Source: Trifolium pratense (lineage: Eukaryota > Streptophyta > Magnoliopsida > Fabales > Fabaceae). Taken from it: a stretch of DNA of 64,000 nt. Location: contig NC_060060.1 of assembly GCF_020283565.1 (NCBI RefSeq), positions 62,357,257 to 62,421,256 of the forward strand, given 5' to 3'. This document shows, piece after piece, positions 33,143 through 43,180 of this stretch (position 1 is its first letter; each line of letters starts with the position of its first letter). The notes beneath the pieces were generated by a model, which ran no database searches, had not been told where the DNA came from, and saw only the letters and a program-made list of their open reading frames with translations. A program made the position numbers and the translations under genes.

Positions 33143-35785
33143 ATGGCTGGTTCTTCGTCTTCTTCAACAACAAAGATTCCTCCGTTCATGTTCAGACATC
33201 TTCAGATTGTTGGGAACGAGATGGAATTCCCAGAATCTCAACTGACGTTACTACCTGAGAAGATGATCGATTTTGAAAGTCTAAAGGAAAATGGGTATGA
33301 TGTGAAGCCGTACTTCTCTGCTCAAGGATGGAATAAGTATTTCGATATGTTGAATGGTCCTATTTATCCAGATCTTTTGAAGAAATTCTGGATGAAAGCA
33401 AGAGTCTTTACAAAGGTTGAAGCTAAGCAAGAAGAACTTGCAGCAATCGAAAGAGATCCTAGTCTGAAAGGAAAAACTAGGAAGGAGATGGGTCTTTTGG
33501 AGTTCACTGGTACACAGATTAGGTCTAACATCTGTGGTATCAATCTTACCTTCTCTCCAATTCACTTCAATGCTTTGTTGGGTTTGGACAACTCCGGTTT
33601 GGTGCTGGATGATTTTGAAAAAGATACAAGATTCAGAGACGAACTTCTGCACAGGATGTGCATTGACATGAAGTTAAAGGGAAAAGTTAAAGGATTGACA
33701 GATGAGTGCAGGGTTCTATTCAAGATTATTTTGTCTTCTATCAGTCCAAGAGTTGGTGGTACTGATACTATTTCATGGCCTCATCGTCATTTAATTTACT
33801 TTCTTCTGACTGAAAGGAAAGTAAATCTGGGTAAATACTTCTTTGAGAGGATCTGTGAAGCCATCTTCTCAAGCAAGTCTCAGAGGAAAACAACCATTGT
33901 TTATCCTAGACTGCTTTCAGATCTTCTCTTCCAAGGTCACATTGTTCAGAATCTAAAGAAGTTCTATCCAGAACTTATGGCTCAGAAGCTCTCGCCAGAA
34001 GTTCTGAATGCAAGCTTCTTAACAAAGATGCACTTAATCGACACCAAGCTGGTTCAACCTAAACAAGAGTTTAGAGTTAGTCTGGAAGATCGCCTGTATG
34101 TGGATGGATATCCAGTGATCTCTGAAATGGATGCTGAGCACATCATTCAAGATTATCTGAAAGTTCTTAAGGATGAAGGTTATACTGTTGATAGGAGTAT
34201 GGTTCCAAAGGCTCCAATAAACATGTATAAGCCTAAGAGGAAACCTAAGAGGAAAGCTGATTCTCAGGATGAACAAGTTAAACTAGATCTTCTCGCTCAG
34301 AAGAAGGTTAAGGTTGAGCAATCTATGGCTGAACAGAGAACCAAGAGAAAACATGAGGATGTTGCTAACAAGGCTGCTGAAGCATCATCTAAAAAGCCAA
34401 TCATTATTGAGGAGGACAGCTCATCTTCTGAAACTCAGTCTGATTCAGAAACTGAGTCTGATGAAGAAACTCTGAGTACTAGGATGCATCAGAAACAAGT
34501 TCCTGATCCCAAAGGTAAGTCTACTAAGTACATCTTTAATGAAGCTGAAATTGGAATAGGGTTTACCAAACCTCTTAGAACTATTCTTCCCAACATTTCA
34601 ACTTCTGATAACCCCCTCTCTGAGCTAGAAAAACATCTTAGCCCTGACCCCCTCAATAATCAACCTTTCACTCATGAAACCCACAAATCTTCATCACCTT
34701 CTAAACCAAAATCACCTCTACCTCAACCTCAACCACAAAAACAATCACCTGACATTCCACCATCTGAACCTCAACCAGATATTCCCACTGCTGAACAACC
34801 CTCTGAACCAACCCCTAAACACAAATCTCCTGAACCATCACCTGAACACATTTATCCTGAATCAACATCTGACATCTCTTCCTCTGAATCAACTCCTGAA
34901 CCCAATCCTAATCCACGCATTCATACTTGTGCCCCTAACCCTTCAGAAGCAGAAGTTGTTATCATTGACAAACCTACTAATGACCCAACAAAACTCTCTA
35001 CCTTTCCCAATATCTCACCCTCATCCTCTGACCCTTTTGGTAACCTTTCCAATCAGCTGTATGATGATTTACTTAGGTTATCCCATATTCAGGACAAGTT
35101 TTTGGTGTGTCCCTCTGATGTGGATATGGAGGTGTCACTAATCAAGGCTATAATCTGCAAAGCTCTGGATGCAATGGGTGATGAGATCAAGACTGTGATT
35201 GGACAACGGGATTTGGATATGGTACATCTGCTGAAGGACAGCTTAGCAAGAGCTAGTTTGAAACGACTGACTGAGTTTAACCATGTAGAGCATGAGCGTG
35301 CTAAGCTTGCTGCTATTGCTGCTACTGCAAGGCATATGTCTGTTTTTAAGGAATGCTGGGTGGATTCCAAGCTGTTTAAGAGCCTTGAGGATCAAAGAAT
35401 TGAGAATGAACGTCTGGCTGAAGCTGCTGCAAGACTTGCTGAAGAAATCCCTGAGATGAACCAAGAGGATGATCAAGATGCTGATATTCTGATGATTGAT
35501 TATCCAGAGGATGGTGAACCCTCCTCTGATAAAGGCAAGGCACCTTTGGTTGAAGAACAGGCACCTTTGGTTGTAGATCAGCTGCAGATTTTTCAAGAAG
35601 CTCTGAGGGAACAACAAGAAGGTTTGGAAAGGCAAAGGACGGCTCACCTCAATTTGGAATCTAAAGTGGATGGTCTAGTTTCCAACGTGGGGTCTCTGAA
35701 TGACAAATTTGACCAGCTCTTAGCCTTTCTTAAGAAACCTTCGGATTCTTTGCACTTTTTGTCTGTCTTGATATTTATCTTCTGA
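32960..35785 (+). CDS. Envelope-like third ORF of the Copia element
   Basis: The open frame runs 941 codons. The likely start is Met62 at 33143 (MAGSSSSSTTKIPPF), giving 880 residues. Position after pol and content match the env-like ORF of SIRE1-type elements. Residues about 90-400 resemble the domain that databases call putative plant transposon protein (conserved tracts SNICGINLTFSPIHFNALLG and SWPHRHLIYFLLT). Then come a basic patch (KPKRKPKRKADS), acidic Ser-rich stretches, a long Pro/Ser/Glu-rich low-complexity region (about 600-700), helical Ala/Glu-rich segments (about 750-870), and a short hydrophobic end (LHFLSVLIFIF). I see no convincing signal peptide at Met62. Function is not established; an envelope role is only a name by position. 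Expression would need splicing, internal initiation or its own promoter. Confidence 0.75.
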   Translation: MSLSVTSQICHFCVYCTHLNKTYTIHLHTSHSHNLHFLFSLNLQPKFSFSLISSYPYLNSIMAGSSSSSTTKIPPFMFRHLQIVGNEMEFPESQLTLLPEKMIDFESLKENGYDVKPYFSAQGWNKYFDMLNGPIYPDLLKKFWMKARVFTKVEAKQEELAAIERDPSLKGKTRKEMGLLEFTGTQIRSNICGINLTFSPIHFNALLGLDNSGLVLDDFEKDTRFRDELLHRMCIDMKLKGKVKGLTDECRVLFKIILSSISPRVGGTDTISWPHRHLIYFLLTERKVNLGKYFFERICEAIFSSKSQRKTTIVYPRLLSDLLFQGHIVQNLKKFYPELMAQKLSPEVLNASFLTKMHLIDTKLVQPKQEFRVSLEDRLYVDGYPVISEMDAEHIIQDYLKVLKDEGYTVDRSMVPKAPINMYKPKRKPKRKADSQDEQVKLDLLAQKKVKVEQSMAEQRTKRKHEDVANKAAEASSKKPIIIEEDSSSSETQSDSETESDEETLSTRMHQKQVPDPKGKSTKYIFNEAEIGIGFTKPLRTILPNISTSDNPLSELEKHLSPDPLNNQPFTHETHKSSSPSKPKSPLPQPQPQKQSPDIPPSEPQPDIPTAEQPSEPTPKHKSPEPSPEHIYPESTSDISSSESTPEPNPNPRIHTCAPNPSEAEVVIIDKPTNDPTKLSTFPNISPSSSDPFGNLSNQLYDDLLRLSHIQDKFLVCPSDVDMEVSLIKAIICKALDAMGDEIKTVIGQRDLDMVHLLKDSLARASLKRLTEFNHVEHERAKLAAIAATARHMSVFKECWVDSKLFKSLEDQRIENERLAEAAARLAEEIPEMNQEDDQDADILMIDYPEDGEPSSDKGKAPLVEEQAPLVVDQLQIFQEALREQQEGLERQRTAHLNLESKVDGLVSNVGSLNDKFDQLLAFLKKPSDSLHFLSVLIFIF

Positions 35786-35990
35786 ACCTGATATTCATAT
35801 TTTCTTTACTTTATTATTATTGTCTGAACAATTTTTATTTTGGATTTTAACTTAGTTATGTGGTTTGTTATTTTTATGTGCTAATTTTTCTTTACCAGAA
35901 CATAAGAACACAAGATGAATTTAAAAGAAAACTTTATTAATGATCTAACGATGTTGAGTACATTGGCTAAAAGAAAAAGACAACCTAATC

Positions 35991-36416
35991 CTAGTCAGAT
36001 GGATAAACCTCAGAAGAAATCTCAGATTTCTCCTCAGCATCCTCTGATGAAATTTCTATGGGATCTGGGTTCTGCTCTTCTTCTTCTTCTTGTTCTTCTT
36101 CTGGAACATAGCCAGCCAAGAACTCAACATAGTCAGCATCATCTTCAGCTTCAGAATCTGATGAAATGATTATTATCTCAGCATCTTGTGGTTTCTTATC
36201 ATCTTCTTTATCTTTCACATCTTTTTCGCGTTTTTCTTCTTCTTTCTTTCTCCGAACCTCTGCAATACATGAACTAAATCTTCTCATTCTTCTTGATTTT
36301 TCTTGATACTTTTTATTGTTTTTGTGTGAAGAATGCATGTTAACTCGTTCACCTTTTATAAACCCTTTAGCGCATTGTTTTTGTTTTTGAAATAAATTCA
36401 CCTTTGTAACAACCAC
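35991..36416 (-). CDS. Antisense ORF between env-like ORF and 3' LTR (141 aa)
   Basis: A 141-residue frame on the strand opposite to the element starts MVVTKVNLFQKQK and ends at a TAG. It has a basic N-terminal third (KGERVNMHSSHKNNKK, RRMRRF), a charged RRKKEEEKREKD helix-like segment, a SSDSEAEDDADYVEFLAGYV core and an acidic Glu-rich tail. The ordered change from basic to acidic and the short conserved-looking core suggest a real protein rather than a random frame. However, the plus strand here is CTT/TTC-rich, which favours Glu/Lys codons on the minus strand by chance. I do not know its function. Confidence 0.45.
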   Translation of the reverse strand: MVVTKVNLFQKQKQCAKGFIKGERVNMHSSHKNNKKYQEKSRRMRRFSSCIAEVRRKKEEEKREKDVKDKEDDKKPQDAEIIIISSDSEAEDDADYVEFLAGYVPEEEQEEEEEQNPDPIEISSEDAEEKSEISSEVYPSD

Positions 36417-36470
36417 TCTTCTTCTTTGACTGTCTTGGTTATCTAAATTTTTTTACTTTTTGATAATGAC

Positions 36471-36928
36471 AAAAGGGGGAGTAGTTACGCATTAATTGAT
36501 AAGTGATAAGTTTCAAAGTTGAAACCACGCTCACGCTTTTATCTCGCTTTTATCCGTTAAGTTAAAAGTTGTTACTTTTAAGTTGTTTTACGTATTTCAA
36601 TGTGGAGACTAAGTTAGTTGAAACTGAAATAAATTTCATAAGTAAGGATAAGTTAAGAGTGCAATTTTAACTTAGCCTTATGAGACTTAGGGGGAGAGCT
36701 TGCAAACCTCTCACTCTGAAGAAAGATATGAAATTTATTTTATTCCAAATTATCTTAATCTTATACTAAATTAAAATATCATGGATAAAAATTAAAGCTT
36801 AGGCTTTAAGGAGTATCAATCTTAGGGGGAGCTTGCAAACCTCACAAACCTAAGAGAAACATGATAAGTTAATTTAACAACAATTGTCAATTAATACTTA
36901 TGTTTGTCATCATCAAAAAGGGGGAGAT
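36471..36928 (+). other. Repeated polypurine tracts before the 3' LTR
   Basis: Four G5-centred tracts are present: AAAAGGGGGAG at 36471-36481, AGGGGGAGA at 36689-36697, AGGGGGA at 36834-36840, and AAAAAGGGGGAGAT at 36915-36928 adjoining the LTR. The second and third sit in a repeated context (TTAGGGGGA then GCTTGCAAACCTC). Reiterated polypurine tracts are a described trait of Sireviruses. Only the last is positioned as the functional primer. Confidence 0.8.
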
Positions 36929-38042
36929 TGTTGGAACAAAATTGATTTAAAAATGTTTGCCCCTAAATCTATTAAGGTTTTGATGATAACAAAGTATCAA
37001 TAAACAATTGGAAGGACTAAAAATTTAATTTAAGTGTGCAGGACTTAGATTCAATTAAGCTCTGATTAATGATCAGAAGATAAGGACTTCAGAAGTTTGT
37101 TAGTGTTCAGAAGATTGTGAGACTCAGAAGTTGTAATCCTCAGTCGATGAAGTCTTCAGAACTTCTTAAGGTCTTAACTTCATCAAGCTCTGATGATCTT
37201 CTTGAAGTTTGTAAAGATTCTCTTTTGCAAGTCAACTCTTCTACCAATGAAGAAAAGGACCTTTCAAGCCTGATCAGAACAGCTAATCTCCTTTTGTTTG
37301 TCCTCTTTTGAGAACGTGGGTCATCAGTAGTGTTAGCTGAATAAGGAAAGTCTTCTCTGCAGTAGTCAAAGTACCTGAAACTCTTTCTCAGTTTTAGATA
37401 CAACCAAACTGCATCAAGACAGGCTGCTTGAAGACAAAAGATTATCTACTTCAACGGTCTTCTTTGCAACGACTCTTTTCTTGTCATATATATACTAGAA
37501 GGATCAGTTGTATTAATAAACAACATTATTAAGGAATTGACAAGCGCTGAACAAACTCTGAATTCTGTATACAAGCTCTGAACCTCTGATCTAGTGTTTT
37601 TGCACTTGTAGATTCAAATACTTTGTACTCATTGTATTTGTGCCTTTAGGTTCTCCTAAGAGCAGTTGTATACTTTCATTTACTTTATTATATCTTGTAC
37701 TTGAGATAACTTAAGCTTGTGTGCTTAAGTGTGAAGTCTTAAGCTTGTGTGCTTGAGCAGTGTTGAGAAGTCTCTTGCTTGTGTGCTTGAGCAGTTGTAA
37801 TCTTGTGTGATTATAGTGAAATCCCTTGGAAGTGCAAGGGGACTGGACTACTCTCGTTTTGTGAGAGGAACCAGTATAAATTGCTTGTGTGATCTCTCTC
37901 TCTCTCTCTCTTAACTTGTTTTATTGTGTTATTTATCCGCTGCTGTGTAGTTAAGTTAAGAACTTGAAAAAGTTTTAAACTTGACTAAAACACAATTCAA
38001 CCCCCCCCCCCCCCCCCCCCTTCTTGTGTTTTCACACCTTCA
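36929..38042 (+). repeat. Right LTR of the Copia element
   Basis: This 1114-bp LTR is almost identical to the left one. It is longer mainly because the poly-C run is 20 rather than 12 and the CT run has one extra unit. It is followed by the second TSD copy and the remaining MADS copy 3 coding sequence. Confidence 0.9.
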
Positions 38043-38764
38043 ATGTTTATGTGCAACAAGGTGAAATTAGTTTCATGCTAAACACTGCTCAGGCGAATGT
38101 TATCTCGTCACATTCAAGCCAACAAGATGTCATGCATAACATTCCTAAAAAGCAACATATTGATGAACTTGCTGCGTTGGAAGATTTTCTAATGGCTGAA
38201 CCTGAGCAAGAATGTGATCCTCAACTTTGTGGTAAAGTACTTTTAGAGTTGAATGACCTTATGGGTGAACCCGAGGATTGTTATACTAAACTCGATGTGC
38301 CACTTGTTTCGTCAACAAACCAACTTGATGTCATGCATAACATTCCTAAAAAGCAACATATTTCTGATGATCCTATAAAGCAACTTAATAATGTCATTAA
38401 TGTTGATGTGCCTCATGTTTCTTCAACAAAACAAATTGATGAACTTGCTGTGTTGGAAGATTTTCTAATGGCTGATCCTGAGCAAGAATGTGATCCTCAA
38501 CTTTGTGGTAAAGTACTTTTAGAGTTGAATGACCTTCTAGGTGAACCCGAGGATTGTGATACTAAACTCGATATGCCATTTGTTTCGTCAACAACCCAAC
38601 TTGGTGGAGTTTTGGAGTTGGATAATCTAGTGGGCGAGGACGCCAAGCCTAATGACGGGGATACTGAAGTTGTAGATTTTGAAGATAATGCGAATTGGGT
38701 TAGTCAACCTGACGTGTTTGGGAAGCAAGGCCTTTCTTTGTTGTCCAAGAATCAACAACATTGA
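38043..38764 (+). pseudogene. MADS copy 3, 3' part beyond the Copia insertion
   Basis: The sequence resumes with the TSD ATGTT and then TATGTGCAACAAGG, corresponding to about codon 241 onward. The remaining 240 codons stay open to the normal TGA and include both acidic modules. Small changes relative to other copies include D to Y in the first module (EDCYTKL), AEPEQ to ADPEQ in the second, and DVPF to DMPF. No start codon or MADS domain precedes it except the unrelated LTR. Confidence 0.9.
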
Positions 38765-39995
38765 AACAATGAGAGTTAGACAACATTGAGTGAACTTGTT
38801 TTGATTTTATTGATTATTTTGATCTAGTTTGACAACATTGAGTGTAAGAATGTTTTAGATACTCATTTACTTTTGAGCATTTTTTTTTCTTTCTATCAAG
38901 GAGATGCTAACAAACTCTACTAGTCCTCAATATTGATAAATCAAAGTAGTAAGCAAAAATATGACTTTAATCAAAGGTTTTTGTGCAACTTTTGGATTTT
39001 ACTATTAAGATGAAAAAAATTGTGTGCAATTTTTGTCCTTCTCAATTGTGTGCAATGTATGTTTCAAATTTAGATGAATTATTTGATGCCCTTCCTGTTG
39101 AACTTGGATCTCAAATTCATGTTATAGTTCAACAATGTGAACAAAACCACTAAAGGTTTCTTGAATGAACCACTAAAGGTATGCATTTGCAAATTCAAGT
39201 CACAGAACACTTAGTTGGAGGCAGAGTTCTTAAAAATTATCACATAATCGAAAAATCTTAACAGAAGCTGTACATCAATGTTTTTTATGGGAAAGGAAAA
39301 ATTAAGAATTAAGTAATACCGAACACGTCACAAAAAAATGAGCTCAAACGTTATAGGGGGCAAAATTTTGAGTTATCAAACTAATCTTTTATGCTAACAC
39401 TAAGGTAGTTTGAAGGAGTGACATTTAAAACTTGTGTGGAACATTTGAGCTATTTTTTTTTTACGTGTTCGGTATTAAGTTCTTCCTCCGTTCCAAAAAA
39501 TAAGTTGATTTCAGACGTTTTTGGCAATGTTTGTTCAAATTTTCTCATCAAGAAATAAAATTTATGAACTTCAAATCCTAATTTGTGTCAAATCTAATGA
39601 AAAATCTTACTTTTAACAATATCTCAACCATTTATTTTAAGAACATTCAAATTAGTGTTTATTGAATAAACTGTGATTATGCAATGGTATATAAACAGTG
39701 TAGTTACATAGTAGTTTCATTTTATATAGCTTGTGAAATTTCAAAATGATTTCACGCCGCAACAGCCGCATTGCGCATTGCAGCAACCACAATGACCGCA
39801 TTCGCAACAACCGCAACCATTACAACCGCAATTTAAAACCTTGCTTCCAACTACCTTCCTACATGAAACCAGATTGATATTTTTTTATATAATAATGTAT
39901 TTGATGTTATTATATTTGGTTTCTATTTTATGTGATGTTATTAGATTTGTTTCCTATTTTCATGTGTAGATCTTTTCAGCATAAAAAATTATATA

Positions 39996-41629
39996 CTCCT
40001 CCATTTTTTTAAGAGTTTTTTTAGAATATTAACACTAAATTAACCAAGTGTATTTTTGCGCATTATCTTTTTATTATATCATAATTTTAATCCACTAATA
40101 AATTCATATTTTTTTGCACACACTTTCTCTTTCAAATAAATTTAATATATTATGTACAAAAAAATATGTTATGTACCAAAAAAAAAAATTTTAAAAAAAA
40201 TAGTTTTCCAAATATATAACATCAATTAGTTTTATTGAAAAATATAAGAGTAATTGATAATGAGTATAATTGACAAATCGTACCCTTAAAATACAAAAAT
40301 GACAATTAAATAGGAACGCTAAATTCGACATCAAAAGACACTAAAAAACCGGAGGAATTATAAAATTACTTTTTTTTTTAATCAAGAAAGATAGATATAT
40401 AAAGCTTCAGATATATAAAATTACATTTTAGTGTAAAAGATATTACTCCCTCTGTTTCTTTTCAAGTGTCTGTTTAGAATAGTGACACAAAATTAAAAAA
40501 GTGTATTTTTGCACATTATCTTACTATTATACCCTAATTTTAATCCACCAATAAATTGCTATTTTTTTGCACACACTTTCATTTTCCAATAAATTGAATA
40601 TATATTATGTAAAAAAAAATTTAATATGTTATGTACCAAAAAATACCTTTAGTTTTCCAAATATATAACATTAATTAGTTTTATTAAAAAAATAAGAGTA
40701 ATCGACAAAGAGTACAATTGACAAATCGTAACCTTAAAACACCAAATGAACAGTTAAATAAGAACGTTAAATCCGACCTTTTTTGGACACTTCAAAAAAA
40801 ACGGAGGAAGTATTAATATTAATAAGGACAAATTAAATAACTTGGTTGTGATTACTATAAATATATTGTTTAGTAAATTAGATATCAATATAAAATATTA
40901 AAATTAAACTATATGCTTATCCTTTAAACTTTGAAGTAAAATCTTTTAACATGTTCTTGACCAAAAAAATAAAAAATCTTTTAACATGTTTCGAATTAGA
41001 AAAAAGAAATCTTATAGGACAAATAAAATAATTTAAATTTTGGTTGAAAGATATATAAAATCAATCAAAGATTATGTAGTAATTTTTTTTTCCCGATAGT
41101 AATAGATTAAGCTGTGATTTTTTTAATGACATTACGTAGTGATAAGCATCTTATTTCGACTGTAACAAAATTTGTGTAGTAATCTTGAAAGATCCAACAC
41201 CTATAAATCCAGTCTTAAAAAAAAAAAAAAAACCTATAAATCCATGTCTTGTTAACTAATTCTAACATTATAATCATTCTGTTCATTTTTATTTATCATT
41301 TTAGAAAAAAAGAAAAAATTAAATTAAGAAAGTGTGTTTTTGCTTTCTATTATACCCTAATTTTAATCCACCAATAAATTAGTTTTTTTTTCACATGTTT
41401 TCTCTTTCTAATAAATTTAATATATTATGTAAACAAAAAAAAAACCAAATTTAATATGTTATGTACCAAAATAAAAATTTTAAAAAAATCTTTACTTTTC
41501 CAAATATCTATCAGTTTTATTGAAAGGATACTGTAATAGACAAAATATTCCGTATGATCCTTTTTTTTTCCTAATATACTCCGTATAATCTTAAATTGAC
41601 AAAACGACAAATAAAAAGCAACGAGGGAA
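39996..41629. mobile_element. Stowaway-like MITE trio of unit 4
   Basis: The elements are at 39996-40358, 40446-40810 and 41273-41629, with TA flanks. The right end of the first reads ACCGGAGGAAT, closer to the canonical terminus than in units 1-3. Confidence 0.65.
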
Positions 41630-42619
41630 TATTAATTTTGTGAACTCTTGCATTATACCTTCTGTCTTGTCAGACCTTTTTGCGGCTCTTTTTGCTTCAT
41701 TCTTGCATTACAATTAAAAACAGAGCATATCACAAATTTTGAGAGAGATCAACCACATTGAAAGGTAAAAACTAAAAACCCTTGATACAATTAATTTCGT
41801 ACTTTTTTATAACTGATTGTTTTATGTTTTTGTGTTTGTCTTGTTTGAATCACTTGTTTCTTCTTCTCTTCATTTGGCAAGTTCTTTTTTATTTTTAAAA
41901 TTTTTGTACATATATTGTGCAAATAAAGAAATAAGTTAAACCAACTCATAGAGTGTAATTGGTTAGGAAAAAAATTTATAGCACGAATTGTTGAAGAAAA
42001 TTCGAATTCAATTTCTTAAAAAAATAATTGTTTGTGCACTTAAGATAGTTTTTATATTTATTTGTTTCACTAGAATAATATTTTGGATTTATTATAGATA
42101 TAATAATATATAACCGACATATATTAAGTGTGAGTCCTACGTTGGATAGAAGAGTATAGGTTACCACATAATTGAAATTACTCATAAATTTAATGTATTA
42201 AGATTTTAGAGAAAGAGGTGGTGTTAAAGCCACTTGTGTTGATTCGGCCCAATGAATCTCACCTTCCTATATCCAATAATAACTTCCACAATCAAAGATG
42301 TAATAGTCATAGCCCACTTAGGGTTGCCCTAGTAATAGTTAGGTTCAATTCCTCATGGTGTTAATTTTAGTGGACTAGTCCATATATATTAAAAAAAAAC
42401 TCTGATTTTAAATGGGTGTCCACAAATGGGCGTGAGATTGATCATTGGGTTGGATACCAAATTTTCAAAATAAAATAAAACTTTACTTTTTTTACCCATC
42501 AAATTAAATCCCTTTTTTTTTTTACTATTGCAAAAATAAAAGTAAATCTTTTAGTACTTACACAATCAAAGATCTCGTATTTATTGTAAACAAAAAAAAG
42601 ATTTCGTATTTATGCAATT

Positions 42620-43178
42620 AGAAGATCGTAACCCACATTATAAATTAATCCAATTGATACTTTCATTACAACAACATCGCATTACCTATAGCTAGTGTGA
42701 GCTTATAAAAAAAAACCTATAGCTATTGTGAGAGGTCAACAACACTGTGATTGGTAAGAAAAACCCCGTTATATACAACCTTCATATTATTTATACATTT
42801 ACATAGTTAAATGCTTTTTCTTAGTTATTGCATTTGATTCTTTTATGTTCTTGTGCAAATCTTGTTGATTTACATCCCTACCGGTTGCGTTTGTAGCTAA
42901 TTAACTACCAATTAGCTATAAACGCAGTCGTTTTTTAACTGGAGGGATGAAAATCAACAAGATTTGCACATTCAGTGATATTTTTTTATATAAAAAAAAA
43001 ACAATACAGGGACTAAAACAAAAAAAGCGCGTACACACATGAATGAATGTGATATTTAAGCCATTAAAAAATTAATTCAGGACAACATAGAAAGAATTAA
43101 AGACTAAAATAGTTTGTATTTATATTTTTTCCTCCAAGATATTTTTTTTACTAACAATTGTTATATTTATATTTGTAG
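42620..43178 (+). promoter_or_regulatory. MADS copy 4 leader and shortened 5'-UTR intron
   Basis: The leader exon ends at 42753 with donor GTAAGA, and the acceptor ends at 43178, so the intron is about 425 bp. The join GTTCTTGTG/CAAATCTTG at about 42853 removes the left part of the intron and the outer left arm of the foldback. The right arm is kept to 43062. TGTG is shared at both breakpoints. Confidence 0.5.
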
Positions 43179-43180
43179 AA

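Larger units (their letters stand above)
25955..38042 (+). mobile_element. Sirevirus-like Copia retrotransposon, apparently young, TSD ATGTT
   Basis: LTRs of about 1.1 kb (25955-27058 and 36929-38042) start TGTTGG and end CCTTCA. ATGTT is duplicated at 25950-25954 and 38043-38047. The order is LTR, tRNA-Met-type primer site, gag (27129-29531), pol (29534-32692), envelope-like third ORF (32960-35785), antisense ORF (35991-36416), repeated polypurine tracts, LTR. A third ORF after pol and multiple polypurine tracts are hallmarks of the SIRE/Maximus (Sirevirus) lineage. LTRs differ by about five substitutions plus poly-C and CT repeat length, counted by eye. All three large ORFs are uninterrupted, but gag and pol are in different frames. 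Confidence 0.92.
12885..39645 (+). repeat. Tandem unit 3, expanded by two retrotransposons, with MADS pseudogene 3
   Basis: After removing the Gypsy-type element with one TSD and the Copia element with one TSD, about 6.03 kb remains, matching the other units. It carries a roughly 34-bp deletion near 14197 between two copies of CTTTTAACATGTT, relative to units 1, 2 and 4. Confidence 0.88.

Noticed and set aside
38024..38764. 246-codon ORF starting in the Copia right LTR and running into MADS
   Set aside because: It starts with TTG inside the LTR and is simply the residual MADS frame read through the TSD; treated as pseudogene 3.
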